A DNA stretch of 64,000 nt, taken from positions 1-64,000 of the forward strand of contig NZ_RXOM01000060.1 of assembly GCF_008692195.1 (NCBI RefSeq), read 5' to 3'. Made by a program: the position numbers and the translations under genes. Positions 1 through 7,884 of this stretch are shown here, one piece after another. Origin of the DNA: Salegentibacter sp. R32 (GTDB taxonomy: Bacteria; Bacteroidota; Bacteroidia; Flavobacteriales; Flavobacteriaceae). The notes beneath the pieces were generated by a model. The model did no database searches, had not been told where the DNA came from, and saw nothing but the letters and a program-made list of their open reading frames with translations. The stretch's first letter is position 1. Each line of letters starts with the position of its first letter.

Positions 1-96
1 ACACTCAACATCATTAGAAACAAAATTGTTAGCAGAATTTTTGCTGTGGCCAAAAGGCAAACACCCTATGTGGAAACCTTTAAATTTGCAGCATAA
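1..96 (+). pseudogene. IS110-family transposase, C-terminal 31 codons (cut by window edge)
   Basis: Frame 1 is open from the first base to TAA at 94-96 and reads ...NIIRNKIVSRIFAVAKRQ then TPYVETFKFAA. This resembles the C-terminus of IS110/IS116/IS902 transposases of Bacteroidota, where an R-N-K...AV-K-R-x-T-P-Y-V ending is common. Only the end lies in the window, so it cannot be told whether the element is intact. The family assignment is from memory of the motif; a search with the upstream sequence would settle it. Confidence 0.5.
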
Positions 97-428
97 AAAT
101 TTGGACAAACCTTAGAATACGGGCAGGCAGCTTTTTATCTATTTTTCTTCGCTGCCACCTTGATTTTCAATATTTTCCTCGATAGGCCGGGATACTTCTA
201 TTCGTGCATAAGTTATCAAAACGTTCTCTCAATCAAACACTCAACAACTAATCCCAAGAACTATTAACCATTGACCAATAACAGCTTTTCGCTTTTACTC
301 CCAGCTTTATTCCTCCTGCTCACTAAGCGCTTCCGCATAACCCATGCTAAACTAGAACCTACCATCTAGACTTTGGTTTCGAGTTCAACTTCAAGTTCAG
401 GTTCAACTGCGGCTCACCCATTCATTCA
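97..428. other. Gene-free stretch after the transposase tail
   Basis: There is no convincing coding frame. It may hold the right-end flank of the IS110-type element and then enters the low-complexity spacer style typical of this locus, for example GAGTTCAACTTCAAGTTCAGG at about 379-399, related to the TTCAAC hexamer repeats elsewhere. No promoter or terminator could be supported. Confidence 0.5.
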
Positions 429-1196
429 CTACACTCTAATCTTAAAATGTTCTTTGGTTTGCTCTTTTCTAAAAAAGACCAATCCCCAATGAAACGTATC
501 AATGGTCACCCTAACGTCTGGATGTTGTTGTATTTCTTTCCAAGCTTTTTGCATTTCAGGAGACCAATAGATATCGTCAAAAATGAATACAGAATTATTG
601 TGTTTTCGGGGCAAAAGCAGTTCAAAATTTTTTAAGGTAGCTTCGTAACTGTGGTTGCCATCAATATAAGCCAAGTCATATTTTTGTTGAAGTTGAGGGA
701 TAATTTCTTCAAACTTGTGCACCTCGATTTTTACATTTTTAAATCCGTGGTCTTGCAAATAATTTTTAGCTACCGTAGCAGTGTTAGGGCAAGCTTCTAT
801 AGTAAGGATTTTATTTTTTGGATAACTCGCTAGACTGGCAGTGGCTAAACCTACGGAGGTTCCCAGTTCTATACTATTCTCAATATTTAGATAAGCGGTA
901 ATTCGGTAAAGTAATTTACTGCGTTTCCAAGAAATACCTGCATTCTTGGCAATAGCTGCAATTTTACGTTCATTAGATTTAAAGACTCGGGAGCCATTTC
1001 CAAAATCTTTTACTTGAATGGTGTTTTTATTCCGAAAAAGCTCTTTTCTGTAATCAGCTATTTTTTGGTAAGCTTTTTTATTTTCTTTATCATAGAAACA
1101 CTGGGTTACCAATTTGTATACAAATGGGGAATGTACCCCATGCTGATTTCGGGAAGAAAATAAAAATTTGATATAAGATATAAGTTGAAACCACAT
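429..1196 (-). CDS. Class I SAM-dependent methyltransferase
   Basis: A 255-residue protein with a Rossmann-type methyltransferase core. Motif I (SAM binding) is IELGTSVGLATA at residues 109-120, the acidic end of strand 2 is LTIEACP at 131-137, YDLAYIDGNHSYEAT is at 173-187, and FIFDDIYWSPEM at 204-215 resembles the metal/substrate-proximal segment of the O-methyltransferase fold. The N-terminal 90 residues form a helical extension (RNQHGVHSPFVYKLV) seen in flavobacterial family members. The substrate is unknown. It is transcribed away from the polysaccharide locus and is flanked by an insertion-sequence remnant and a hairpin-repeat spacer. ATG start at 1196. The fold is certain; the reaction is not. 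Confidence 0.85.
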   Translation of the reverse strand: MWFQLISYIKFLFSSRNQHGVHSPFVYKLVTQCFYDKENKKAYQKIADYRKELFRNKNTIQVKDFGNGSRVFKSNERKIAAIAKNAGISWKRSKLLYRITAYLNIENSIELGTSVGLATASLASYPKNKILTIEACPNTATVAKNYLQDHGFKNVKIEVHKFEEIIPQLQQKYDLAYIDGNHSYEATLKNFELLLPRKHNNSVFIFDDIYWSPEMQKAWKEIQQHPDVRVTIDTFHWGLVFFRKEQTKEHFKIRV

Positions 1197-1672
1197 AGTT
1201 TAGGGTTTAGGGGATAGGAAATAGGAATGAGGTAGGAGGAAAGGAGGATCTTGAAATTTCATAGTTTGTTAGTACTAATTGACTGTTCAAAAATATAAGT
1301 TTCTTTCTAATTTGTTAGTTTTTTTAAATAGATCCCATAATCCAAGCATCAAAAACAATTAACCTGAGTTCCATATAAAAGTTTTTTACAGGCATTTTGG
1401 ATCATTGAGTAAATTTTCAAGGAAAATTTGTATCGAAATGCTACCAAAATGGAAACTTCGATACAAAATCTTTTCCAAAGATTTCACTCAGTCTCCCAAA
1501 TTTTCTTAATCGAATTCAGGTCATTAAACAATAATCGCTTTCCGCTCCCAACTATAGAACACTGCCCACGAACTCAGAACACTTTTTAGGCAAGCGCTAA
1601 TTTTAAAAAAGAAAACTAAAAACTTTCAATTAAATTTTTAGATTTGAAGTTTAAAGATATTCTAAGACTTCC
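1197..1672. other. Repeat-bearing spacer between divergent methyltransferase and MBOAT genes
   Basis: The 476-bp spacer has no supported gene. It is purine-rich at first (1200-1250) and carries hairpin-repeat copy A (1363-1508). The last 80 bp are AT-rich and presumably hold the MBOAT promoter, but no clear TAnnTTTG box could be fixed. Confidence 0.6.
1363..1508 (+). repeat. Dispersed long-hairpin repeat, copy A
   Basis: First of nine related copies. The arms pair in three blocks: GAGTAAA...TTTCACTC (one mismatch), GGAAAA...TTTTCC, and TTTGTATCGAA...TTCGATACAAA. The apical loop contains CTACCAAAATGG, where CCA/TGG can also pair. The preceding segment (CCTGAGTTC, then ATATAAAAGTTTTTTACAGG) is shared with copies B, E and I. 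No protein-coding sense. Confidence 0.8.
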
Positions 1673-3106
1673 ATGCTGTTTAATTCCATCGATTTTGCCA
1701 TCTTCCTGCCCATCGTGTTTACCCTGTATTGGCTGCTAAAGGTGCAACTAAAACTACAAAACTTGTTAATAGCGGTGGCCAGCTACGTGTTTTATGGGAT
1801 GTGGGACTGGCGATTTTTGTTTTTAATCCTTTTTAGCACGGTGGTCGATTATACCATGGGAATCCTTATTGAACGAAATGACTCCCACCAGAAAAGAAAA
1901 CTTTTCCTGTGGATCAGTATATTGGTGAATTTAGGGTTTTTGGGTTATTTTAAATATTCCAACTTCTTTTTAGAGAATTTTGTGAATGCCTTTTCCTTCT
2001 TTGGTCAGGAGTTAAAATTTCGGGGCTTGGAAATAGTCCTTCCGGTAGGGATTAGTTTTTATACCTTTCAAACCCTCAGTTATACCATTGATGTATATCG
2101 GGAAAAGTTAACCCCTACGAAAGATTTTATAGCATTTACGGCTTTTGTGAGTTTCTTTCCGCAATTGGTCGCCGGGCCTATTGAACGGGCTACCCATTTG
2201 TTACCACAGTTTTACAGGAAGCGGAAGTTTGATTATGGTTTGGCAGTCAATGGAATGCGACAGATTTTATGGGGGCTATTTAAAAAAGTGGTCATCGCCG
2301 ATAATTGTGCGCAGTTTGCCAATCAAATATTTAACAATTATGAAGATTACAGTGGGAGTACCTTAATCTTGGGGGCGGTATTTTTTACCTTTCAGATTTA
2401 TGGAGATTTTTCGGGTTATTCAGATATTGCCATTGGAACTTCCCGTCTGTTTGGTTTTGATTTGATGCGGAACTTCGCTTACCCTTATTTCTCTAGGGAT
2501 ATTGCCGAATTTTGGCGTCGCTGGCACATTTCCCTTTCCACTTGGTTCCGGGACTATCTGTATATCCCGTTAGGAGGAAGCCGTGGGGGCACTTGGATGA
2601 AGGTTAGGAACACTTTTATTATCTTTTTGGTCAGTGGGTTTTGGCATGGGGCCAATTGGACTTTTATAGTCTGGGGGGCTTTAAATGCGTTGTACTTTTT
2701 ACCCTTGTTATTGAGAGGAAATAATCGAAATCATTTAGAGGTCGTCGCTTATGATCGAAGATTGCCCTCCTTTAAAGAGCTTTTACAGATAGGAGCAACA
2801 TTTGTACTGACTGTTTTTGCCTGGATCTTTTTTAGGGCGGAGAATTTGCAGCATGCGTTTAATTATATTTATCATATCTTTAGTAAGGATTTATTTTCTA
2901 TTCCTGACATTCGACCTAGTTATCTTATGAGCTTACTATTATTAGTAGTAGTTATTGAGTGGTTAGGGAGAAGGAATCAATTTGCAATTGAAAATCTATT
3001 GATATATTCAAAGTATAGATTTCACTATTTATTTTACTTCGTGTTATGTTACCTGATATTTATTTTTGGAGGTCAAGAACAGGAGTTTATTTATTTTCAA
3101 TTTTAA
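1673..3106 (+). CDS. MBOAT-family membrane-bound O-acyltransferase (AlgI/DltB-like)
   Basis: A 477-residue polytopic membrane protein with the MBOAT signature: WRRWHISLSTWFRDYLYIPL (His285) followed by SGFWHGANWTF with the presumed catalytic His325. The PVGISFYTFQTLSY (124-137) and FVSFFPQLVAGPIER segments are also typical. AlgI-like enzymes pass acetyl groups across the inner membrane to a periplasmic SGNH partner that O-acetylates polysaccharide. The next gene, one base after the stop codon, fits that partner role. The length equals the family norm. Base composition drops near 2.9 kb and the downstream gene is very AT-rich, so the 3' part may have been joined to foreign sequence. Target polymer inferred from context only. 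Confidence 0.9.
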   Translation: MLFNSIDFAIFLPIVFTLYWLLKVQLKLQNLLIAVASYVFYGMWDWRFLFLILFSTVVDYTMGILIERNDSHQKRKLFLWISILVNLGFLGYFKYSNFFLENFVNAFSFFGQELKFRGLEIVLPVGISFYTFQTLSYTIDVYREKLTPTKDFIAFTAFVSFFPQLVAGPIERATHLLPQFYRKRKFDYGLAVNGMRQILWGLFKKVVIADNCAQFANQIFNNYEDYSGSTLILGAVFFTFQIYGDFSGYSDIAIGTSRLFGFDLMRNFAYPYFSRDIAEFWRRWHISLSTWFRDYLYIPLGGSRGGTWMKVRNTFIIFLVSGFWHGANWTFIVWGALNALYFLPLLLRGNNRNHLEVVAYDRRLPSFKELLQIGATFVLTVFAWIFFRAENLQHAFNYIYHIFSKDLFSIPDIRPSYLMSLLLLVVVIEWLGRRNQFAIENLLIYSKYRFHYLFYFVLCYLIFIFGGQEQEFIYFQF

Positions 3107-3112
3107 GTGATA

Positions 3113-4054
3113 ATGAAAAAATTCATATTAAAAATAGTTGTCTTTTTAGTAACATCTCTACTGGTAACCGTAGTAATTAATTTTGCTTTAAATAGTTATA
3201 CGAGATCAAGATCGAAATTTAAAATGGAAAAACAACCTAAATCCATAGTGGTTGGACACTCACATCCAGAATGTGCTTTTAATGATTCTTTGATTCAGGA
3301 TTTCAATAATTTTTCAAATTCCGGAGAAACTTATTTTTATACTTATGTTAAAACAAAAAAAATAATTTTAAATAATGAGTCAATAGAAAATGTTTTTGTA
3401 GAATTTACTAATAACAATATTTATAAAAGTAGAGATTCATTAATTTTTAATGACAAAAATATTAATTATCGCTATCCTAAGTTAGATGCATTTTTAGAAA
3501 AAAAGCAACAAGAAATTTTATTAAAAAATAATATTACAGCTTACTTAAATGCATTATCTCAATCAAAAAAAAAGCAAATATTGCGAATCTTTGAGAGTGA
3601 CTTTAATTTTATTGATGAATTTGGAGGTTATCTTTACCTGAAAAGGTTTAAGACAGATTCATTACTCAATAATATTGGAGAAAGAAAAAATTTAAAGGAA
3701 AAAGCAATTAACTCCTTTCCTTTTTCAAAATTGGATTTATCCTATTTGAGAAAGATCATTGAGTTTTGTGAAAAGAATCATAGAAAAGTTTACTTAATTC
3801 GTTCTCCTCAACACCCTAGAAATAGAACAATGAAGAATGAAATTGCTTTTCAATATATTTTACATGAAGAATTCAATGACGTAGAGTTTTTAGATTTTGT
3901 AAATTTTCCTTTGAAAAATTCCGAATATGGAGATCTAGGACATTTAAATTATTTGGGTGCTGAGAAGTTTTCGAGTTGGGTAGATCTATTGCTGAAAAAT
4001 GGTTTGTTAAGAGAGAGAGATAAACAAAGTTTTATCAATTATCAAATGGAATAA
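3113..4054 (+). CDS. SGNH/DltD-like partner of the O-acyltransferase (putative)
   Basis: About 313 residues with an N-terminal membrane anchor (MKKFILKIVVFLVTSLLV) and an extracytoplasmic domain. IVVGHSHPE near residue 46 sits where SGNH/DltD-type proteins carry the GDS-like nucleophile block, and DLGHLNYLGAEKFS near the C-terminus resembles the Asp-x-x-His block. Position right after an MBOAT gene supports a role in O-acetylation. A GTG at 3107 directly follows the upstream stop; the ATG at 3113 is preferred because it begins at the lysine-rich signal. Very AT-rich (9 of 60 bases G+C at 3361-3420), unlike the start of its neighbour (27 of 60 at 2581-2640), suggesting transfer. Similarity is motif-level only. 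Confidence 0.6.
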   Translation: MKKFILKIVVFLVTSLLVTVVINFALNSYTRSRSKFKMEKQPKSIVVGHSHPECAFNDSLIQDFNNFSNSGETYFYTYVKTKKIILNNESIENVFVEFTNNNIYKSRDSLIFNDKNINYRYPKLDAFLEKKQQEILLKNNITAYLNALSQSKKKQILRIFESDFNFIDEFGGYLYLKRFKTDSLLNNIGERKNLKEKAINSFPFSKLDLSYLRKIIEFCEKNHRKVYLIRSPQHPRNRTMKNEIAFQYILHEEFNDVEFLDFVNFPLKNSEYGDLGHLNYLGAEKFSSWVDLLLKNGLLRERDKQSFINYQME

Positions 4055-4262
4055 TTAAACACTCTATTTTTCTGATAGTTTATGCTTTAAATAGCCCTGA
4101 TCTAATTTTTATCTAGGGATGACTTAAAGACTACTCTTTAATGGAAAATTGAAACACCAAATTCCGAAACCCATGAGCTAGTCACTACTTCGAGCTTCCA
4201 GCTTTCCACTTATGGTAGACTGACAAATCCAAGCAACAAAATCTAACCTCCAATCACCAGTA

Positions 4263-4404
4263 AACTGAGTTCTATATAAAAGTTTTTTACAGGCATTTTG
4301 GATCATGGAGTGAATTTTTAAGTAAAATTTGTATCGAAATACTACCAAAATAGAAACTTAGATACAAAATCTTTTGCAAAGATTTCACTCAGTCTCCGAA
4401 ATTT
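4263..4404 (+). repeat. Dispersed long-hairpin repeat, copy B
   Basis: A full-length copy. The middle stem block reads GTAAAA...TTTTGC where copies A, E and I have GGAAAA...TTTTCC, so the pairing is kept as a wobble pair. The inner block is worn (GTATCGAAA against TTAGATAC). It ends ...CGAAATTTGAACTT; AGTTC at the left end and GAACT at the right end form a short terminal inverted repeat. Confidence 0.75.
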
Positions 4405-4606
4405 GAACTTCTTGCTTCCCACTTCGTACTGTATACTGTAACTTGTACACTGTATACTACCCTCTCACCACTACTTCCTGCTCCCAACTAACCATTCGCT
4501 TACTTGTCATTCCAAGGTATCGAGAAATCTGTGGAAGTTGAAATTGAAATCAAACTTCCAACAGGAAGATCCTTCGCTTCCCTGTATGGTACGCTGGATG
4601 ATAGTT

Positions 4607-4710
4607 AAATGAATACTTACAAGTTAAATTTGTATCGCAATGCTACCCCCATGGAAACTTCGATACAAAATCTTTTGCAAAGATTTCACTCAGTCCCCGA
4701 AATTTGAACT
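4607..4710 (+). repeat. Dispersed long-hairpin repeat, copy C (core only)
   Basis: Core of the hairpin element inside the tandem array. The left end begins AAATGAATACTTAC instead of the usual ACAGGCATTTTGG segment. The inner arms GTATCG...CGATAC are intact. Confidence 0.7.
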
Positions 4711-4924
4711 TCCTGCTTCTCACTTCGTACTGTATACTGTAACTTGTAAACTGTATACTACCCTCTCTCCACTAACCTCTCACCACTACTTCCTGCTCCC
4801 AACTAACCACTCGCTTACTTGTCATTCCAAGGTATCGAGAAATCTGTGGAAGTTGAAATTGAAATCGAACTTCCAACAGGAAGATCCTTCGCTTCCCTGT
4901 GTGGTACGCTGGATAATAGTTAAA

Positions 4925-5026
4925 TGAATACTTACAAGTTAAATTTGTATCACAATGCTACCCACATGGAAACTTCGGTACAAAATTTTTTCCAAAGATT
5001 TTACTCCGTCTCCGAAATTTAAACTT
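4925..5026 (+). repeat. Dispersed long-hairpin repeat, copy D (core only)
   Basis: Third array copy. The inner arms have drifted (GTATCACAA against TTCGGTAC), leaving wobble pairs and mismatches, so this copy looks older or unselected. Confidence 0.65.
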
Positions 5027-5109
5027 CCTGCTCCCCGCTCCCAACTTCCTCCCCACTGCCTACTGACCACTGTATATAATCCCAACTTTCCGACACCGCT
5101 CGACGTCTT

Positions 5110-6975
5110 TTACTCCATCTTCGCTGAAAGTTCAAACCAGCGTTCGGTTTTTAGGTCGATCTCATCCATGATGCCTTGGAGGTATTGTGATTTTTTATTG
5201 ATTTCTTCCTCCGAAAGTTCTGCGAGAAATTCTTGTTGCACGTTTTCTTTCTTTTTTTCCAGTTGCGCAATCTCTTTTTCCAGTCGCTTATATTCTTTCT
5301 GTTCGTTATAAGATAATTTATGGTCGCCGTTCGAAGACTTCCAATCCTTTTTGGCTTTGCTTTCTTTTTTTTCAGTAGGGCCGGCTTCCGCCGGTTTGCT
5401 TTTATCATAAGCCCTAAAATCGGAATAATTGCCGGGAAAATCTTCTATCACTCCATTCCCGCGGAAGACAAAAAGGTGGTCTACAATTTTATCCATAAAA
5501 TACCGGTCGTGGGAAACCACGATCAGGCATCCCGGAAAATCCAATAAGAAATTTTCTAACACATTAAGGGTAACAATGTCTAAATCGTTAGTCGGTTCAT
5601 CCAGGATAAGAAAATTAGGGTTTTGAATAAGCACCGTGCATAAATACAGTCTTTTGCGTTCGCCCCCACTTAATTTCTCCACATAATCGTATTGCTTCTT
5701 ACGGTCAAATAAGAAGCGCTCCAAGAGTTGTTGTGCCGAAATTTGCCTTCCTTTTTTTAGCGGAATATAGTCCCCAAATTCACGGATGACGTCAATTACC
5801 TTTTGCACCTCCTTGACGGGAATTCCTTGTTGGGTGTAATAGCCAAATTTTACCGTTTCCCCCATCACCAGTTTCCCGTGATCCGGAGGTAGATGGCCGG
5901 TAAGGATATTTAAAAAAGTAGATTTCCCCGTCCCATTTTTTCCAATGATTCCTAAGCGCTCCCCGGGTTGAAAATTATAGTTCAACTTATCCAACAAAAC
6001 TTTATCTTCAAAGCTTTTGGAAATATGGTGGAGTTCCACGATTTTATTGCCCAGGCGTTCCATATTAATTTCCAGCTGTACTTCGTGTTCTTTCCTACGT
6101 TGGGAAGCTTTCGCTTTTATTTCCGTAAAATCGTCAATTCGCGATTTCGATTTGGAGGTACGGGCTTTGGGTTGGCGCCGCATCCAATCCAATTCTTTTT
6201 TATAAAGCTGTTGCGCCTTTTCGGTATTGGTTTTTTCAATTTCCACCCGGGCCTCTTTTTTATCTAAATAATAACTATAGTTTCCTTTATAACTATAAAG
6301 CACGCCGTCTTCCAGTTCTAAAATTTCGTTGCACACCCGTTCTAAAAAATAGCGGTCGTGCGTGACCATCAATAAGGTAAGGTCTTCCTTGGTAAAAAAT
6401 TCTTCCAACCACTCAATCATTTCCAGGTCCAGGTGGTTGGTAGGTTCATCTAAGATCAGCAGGTCTGGATGATCCAGTAAGCGGGTGGCCAAGGCCAAAC
6501 GCTTTTGCTGTCCACCGGACAATAACTTGACTTTTTGGTCCAGTTTTTCTAACTTTAATTTGGAAAGGATTTGTTTATAGGTAGTTTCAAAATCCCAGGC
6601 CTGTTTGGCTTCCATCAAGTCAAAAGCCTTTTGCATGCGTTCCGTATCTTCAGGATGCTGTAAGGCTTTTTCGTATTGCTTGATGATGTTTAATACCTCA
6701 TTGTCCGAAGCGAAGATGGTTTCTTCTACCGTTAAATTTTCGTTAAGGTCGGGTGCTTGCGAGAGAAAGGAAATTTTGATATGATTTCGATAATTTATTT
6801 CACCCTCGTCAGGACGGTCTTGACCGGATAAAAGTTGGAGCAGGGAGGTTTTGCCCGTGCCGTTCTTGGCGATAAGTCCTATCTTTTGCCCGGCATTAAT
6901 GCCAAAGGAAAGGTCTTGGAAGATGATCCGTTCGCCATAGGCTTTGGAAATATGTTCAATGGATGCGTAATTCAA
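5110..6975 (-). CDS. ABC-F family ATPase (Uup/ribosome-associated type)
   Basis: 621 residues with two ATP-binding cassettes and no membrane segments. Walker A: AKNGTGKT (36-43) and GKNGTGKS (345-352). Signatures: LSGGQQKRL (152-160) and LSGGERKRL (435-443). Walker B: LLILDEPTNHLDL (172-184) and FLILDEPTNDLDI (455-467). A linker at about 240-305 joins them, and the lysine/glutamate-rich C-terminus (about 545-615) should be a coiled coil, as in Uup. ABC-F proteins act on the ribosome, not in transport. The only sensible start is TTG at 6975 (rev. comp. TTGAATTACGCATCC), since no ATG precedes the first beta strand. It faces against the neighbouring polysaccharide genes and is probably unrelated to them. 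Confidence 0.93.
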   Translation of the reverse strand: MNYASIEHISKAYGERIIFQDLSFGINAGQKIGLIAKNGTGKTSLLQLLSGQDRPDEGEINYRNHIKISFLSQAPDLNENLTVEETIFASDNEVLNIIKQYEKALQHPEDTERMQKAFDLMEAKQAWDFETTYKQILSKLKLEKLDQKVKLLSGGQQKRLALATRLLDHPDLLILDEPTNHLDLEMIEWLEEFFTKEDLTLLMVTHDRYFLERVCNEILELEDGVLYSYKGNYSYYLDKKEARVEIEKTNTEKAQQLYKKELDWMRRQPKARTSKSKSRIDDFTEIKAKASQRRKEHEVQLEINMERLGNKIVELHHISKSFEDKVLLDKLNYNFQPGERLGIIGKNGTGKSTFLNILTGHLPPDHGKLVMGETVKFGYYTQQGIPVKEVQKVIDVIREFGDYIPLKKGRQISAQQLLERFLFDRKKQYDYVEKLSGGERKRLYLCTVLIQNPNFLILDEPTNDLDIVTLNVLENFLLDFPGCLIVVSHDRYFMDKIVDHLFVFRGNGVIEDFPGNYSDFRAYDKSKPAEAGPTEKKESKAKKDWKSSNGDHKLSYNEQKEYKRLEKEIAQLEKKKENVQQEFLAELSEEEINKKSQYLQGIMDEIDLKTERWFELSAKME

Positions 6976-7052
6976 TTTCTTAATTTTTTTACAAAATAAA
7001 GATAAATAGTTGACTTATGGAGAGGGAAGTTTTTTTATTAGTATTGAAAAAC

Positions 7053-7060
7053 TATATTTG
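7053..7060 (+). promoter_or_regulatory. Bacteroidota -7 box upstream of the wza-wzc operon
   Basis: TATATTTG matches TAnnTTTG exactly, 27 bp before the ATG at 7087. A TTTT at 7030-7033 lies 19 bp upstream, near the TTTG -33 consensus. It is the only good box in the short intergenic region and probably drives the export operon. Confidence 0.5.
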
Positions 7061-7086
7061 TTGCTCATTTTTAGAGAAATTAATCG

Positions 7087-7884
7087 ATGAAAAATAATTG
7101 TCTGTTCGTATTGCTGTTGTTGATCATAGCTTGTAGTTCCTGTATTAGTACTGAGAAGCTTACCTACCTGCAACAACACGAACAACAATTAGATAGCTTG
7201 ATCGCCGTACAGCGGGTACAAAAACCTTATCGGGTACAGGTGAACGATTTGTTAAGTATCCGGATCAAAGCCTTGGACCAGGAATTGGTGGGCATGTTTA
7301 ACCCCATTGACGAAGGTAACCCCAATGCGACCGGTGAAGAACGCTTGTATTACGATGGTTTTCGGGTAGATCCCCACGGAAATGTACGTATTCCTACCCT
7401 AGGGGAAATGAATGTTTTGGGCTTTACCACGGAAGAAATCCGGAAAAAAATTGAAGCCAAGTTATTAAAAGATTATTTTCGGGAAGAAGCCAATATTTTT
7501 GTGACGGTCAAATTGGCGGGGATCCGCTATACCACCATTGGGGAAATTGGGGCCGGCAGCCAGATTATTTATAAAGACGAAGTGAGCATTATGGAAGCCA
7601 TCGCGAATGCGGGCGATATCGAAATGACCGGCGATCGCACCGATGTGATGATCTTACGCCAATACCCCGGGGGCCATAAAGTGCATCATATCGATTTGAC
7701 CGACATCGATGCGGTGCAATCCCCGTATTACTACATCCAACCCAACGATTTAATTATGGTCAAACCCTTACCCCAAAAATCTTTAGGGACCGGCGAAACC
7801 GGCTTAGGAACCTTTACAACTATAGCCGCAGTTATAAGTATGATTTCTACCTTAGTCTTATTATCAATTAGAATTAATCAATAA
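7087..7884 (+). CDS. wza: Polysaccharide export outer-membrane lipoprotein (Wza/OPX family)
   Basis: 265 residues. A lipoprotein signal peptide ends at a Cys in the IIACSSC region (residues 15-19). The Poly_export domain follows (YRVQVNDLLSIRIKALDQELVGMF around 38-62, then VRIPTLGEMNVLGFTTEEIRKKIEAKL) and an SLBB-type segment (ITYK-like YTTIGEIGAGSQIIYKDEVS). The C-terminus has a hydrophobic segment (FTTIAAVISMISTLVLLSIRI) that could span the outer membrane, as the Wza helical barrel does. It forms the exit channel with the Wzc-like protein encoded next, whose ATG overlaps this gene's stop (TAATG). First gene of the export operon and GC-richer than the cassettes around it. Confidence 0.92.
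   Translation: MKNNCLFVLLLLIIACSSCISTEKLTYLQQHEQQLDSLIAVQRVQKPYRVQVNDLLSIRIKALDQELVGMFNPIDEGNPNATGEERLYYDGFRVDPHGNVRIPTLGEMNVLGFTTEEIRKKIEAKLLKDYFREEANIFVTVKLAGIRYTTIGEIGAGSQIIYKDEVSIMEAIANAGDIEMTGDRTDVMILRQYPGGHKVHHIDLTDIDAVQSPYYYIQPNDLIMVKPLPQKSLGTGETGLGTFTTIAAVISMISTLVLLSIRINQ

Larger units (their letters stand above)
4320..5090 (+). repeat. Tandem array of about 300-315 bp composite units (2.5 copies)
   Basis: The marker segment AAGT(T/A)AAATTTGTATC recurs at 4320, 4621 and 4936, giving periods of 301 and 315 bp. Each unit holds the hairpin, then an ACTGTATACTGTAACTTGTA-type module, then GTCATTCCAAGGTATCGAGA followed by AACTTCCAACAGGAAGATCC. Units 1 and 2 are nearly identical; unit 2 has a short insertion (TCCACTAACCTC). 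Unit 3 is cut off by the ABC-F gene end. The alignment was done by eye. Confidence 0.8.
4055..5109. other. Gene-free spacer with tandem hairpin-repeat array
   Basis: This 1.05-kb spacer between convergent genes is built from repeats: copy B (4263-4404), copy C and copy D of the long-hairpin element, alternating with GTACTGTATACTG modules and GTCATTCCAAGG modules. Open frames here are chance by-products of the repeats and have no protein character. Confidence 0.75.

Noticed and set aside
4640-5311. Open frames of 95 and 118 codons on the + strand
   Set aside because: They run through the tandem hairpin repeats and then antisense to the ABC-F gene; composition is that of the repeats (Ser/Pro/Leu-rich) with no start signal or family resemblance.
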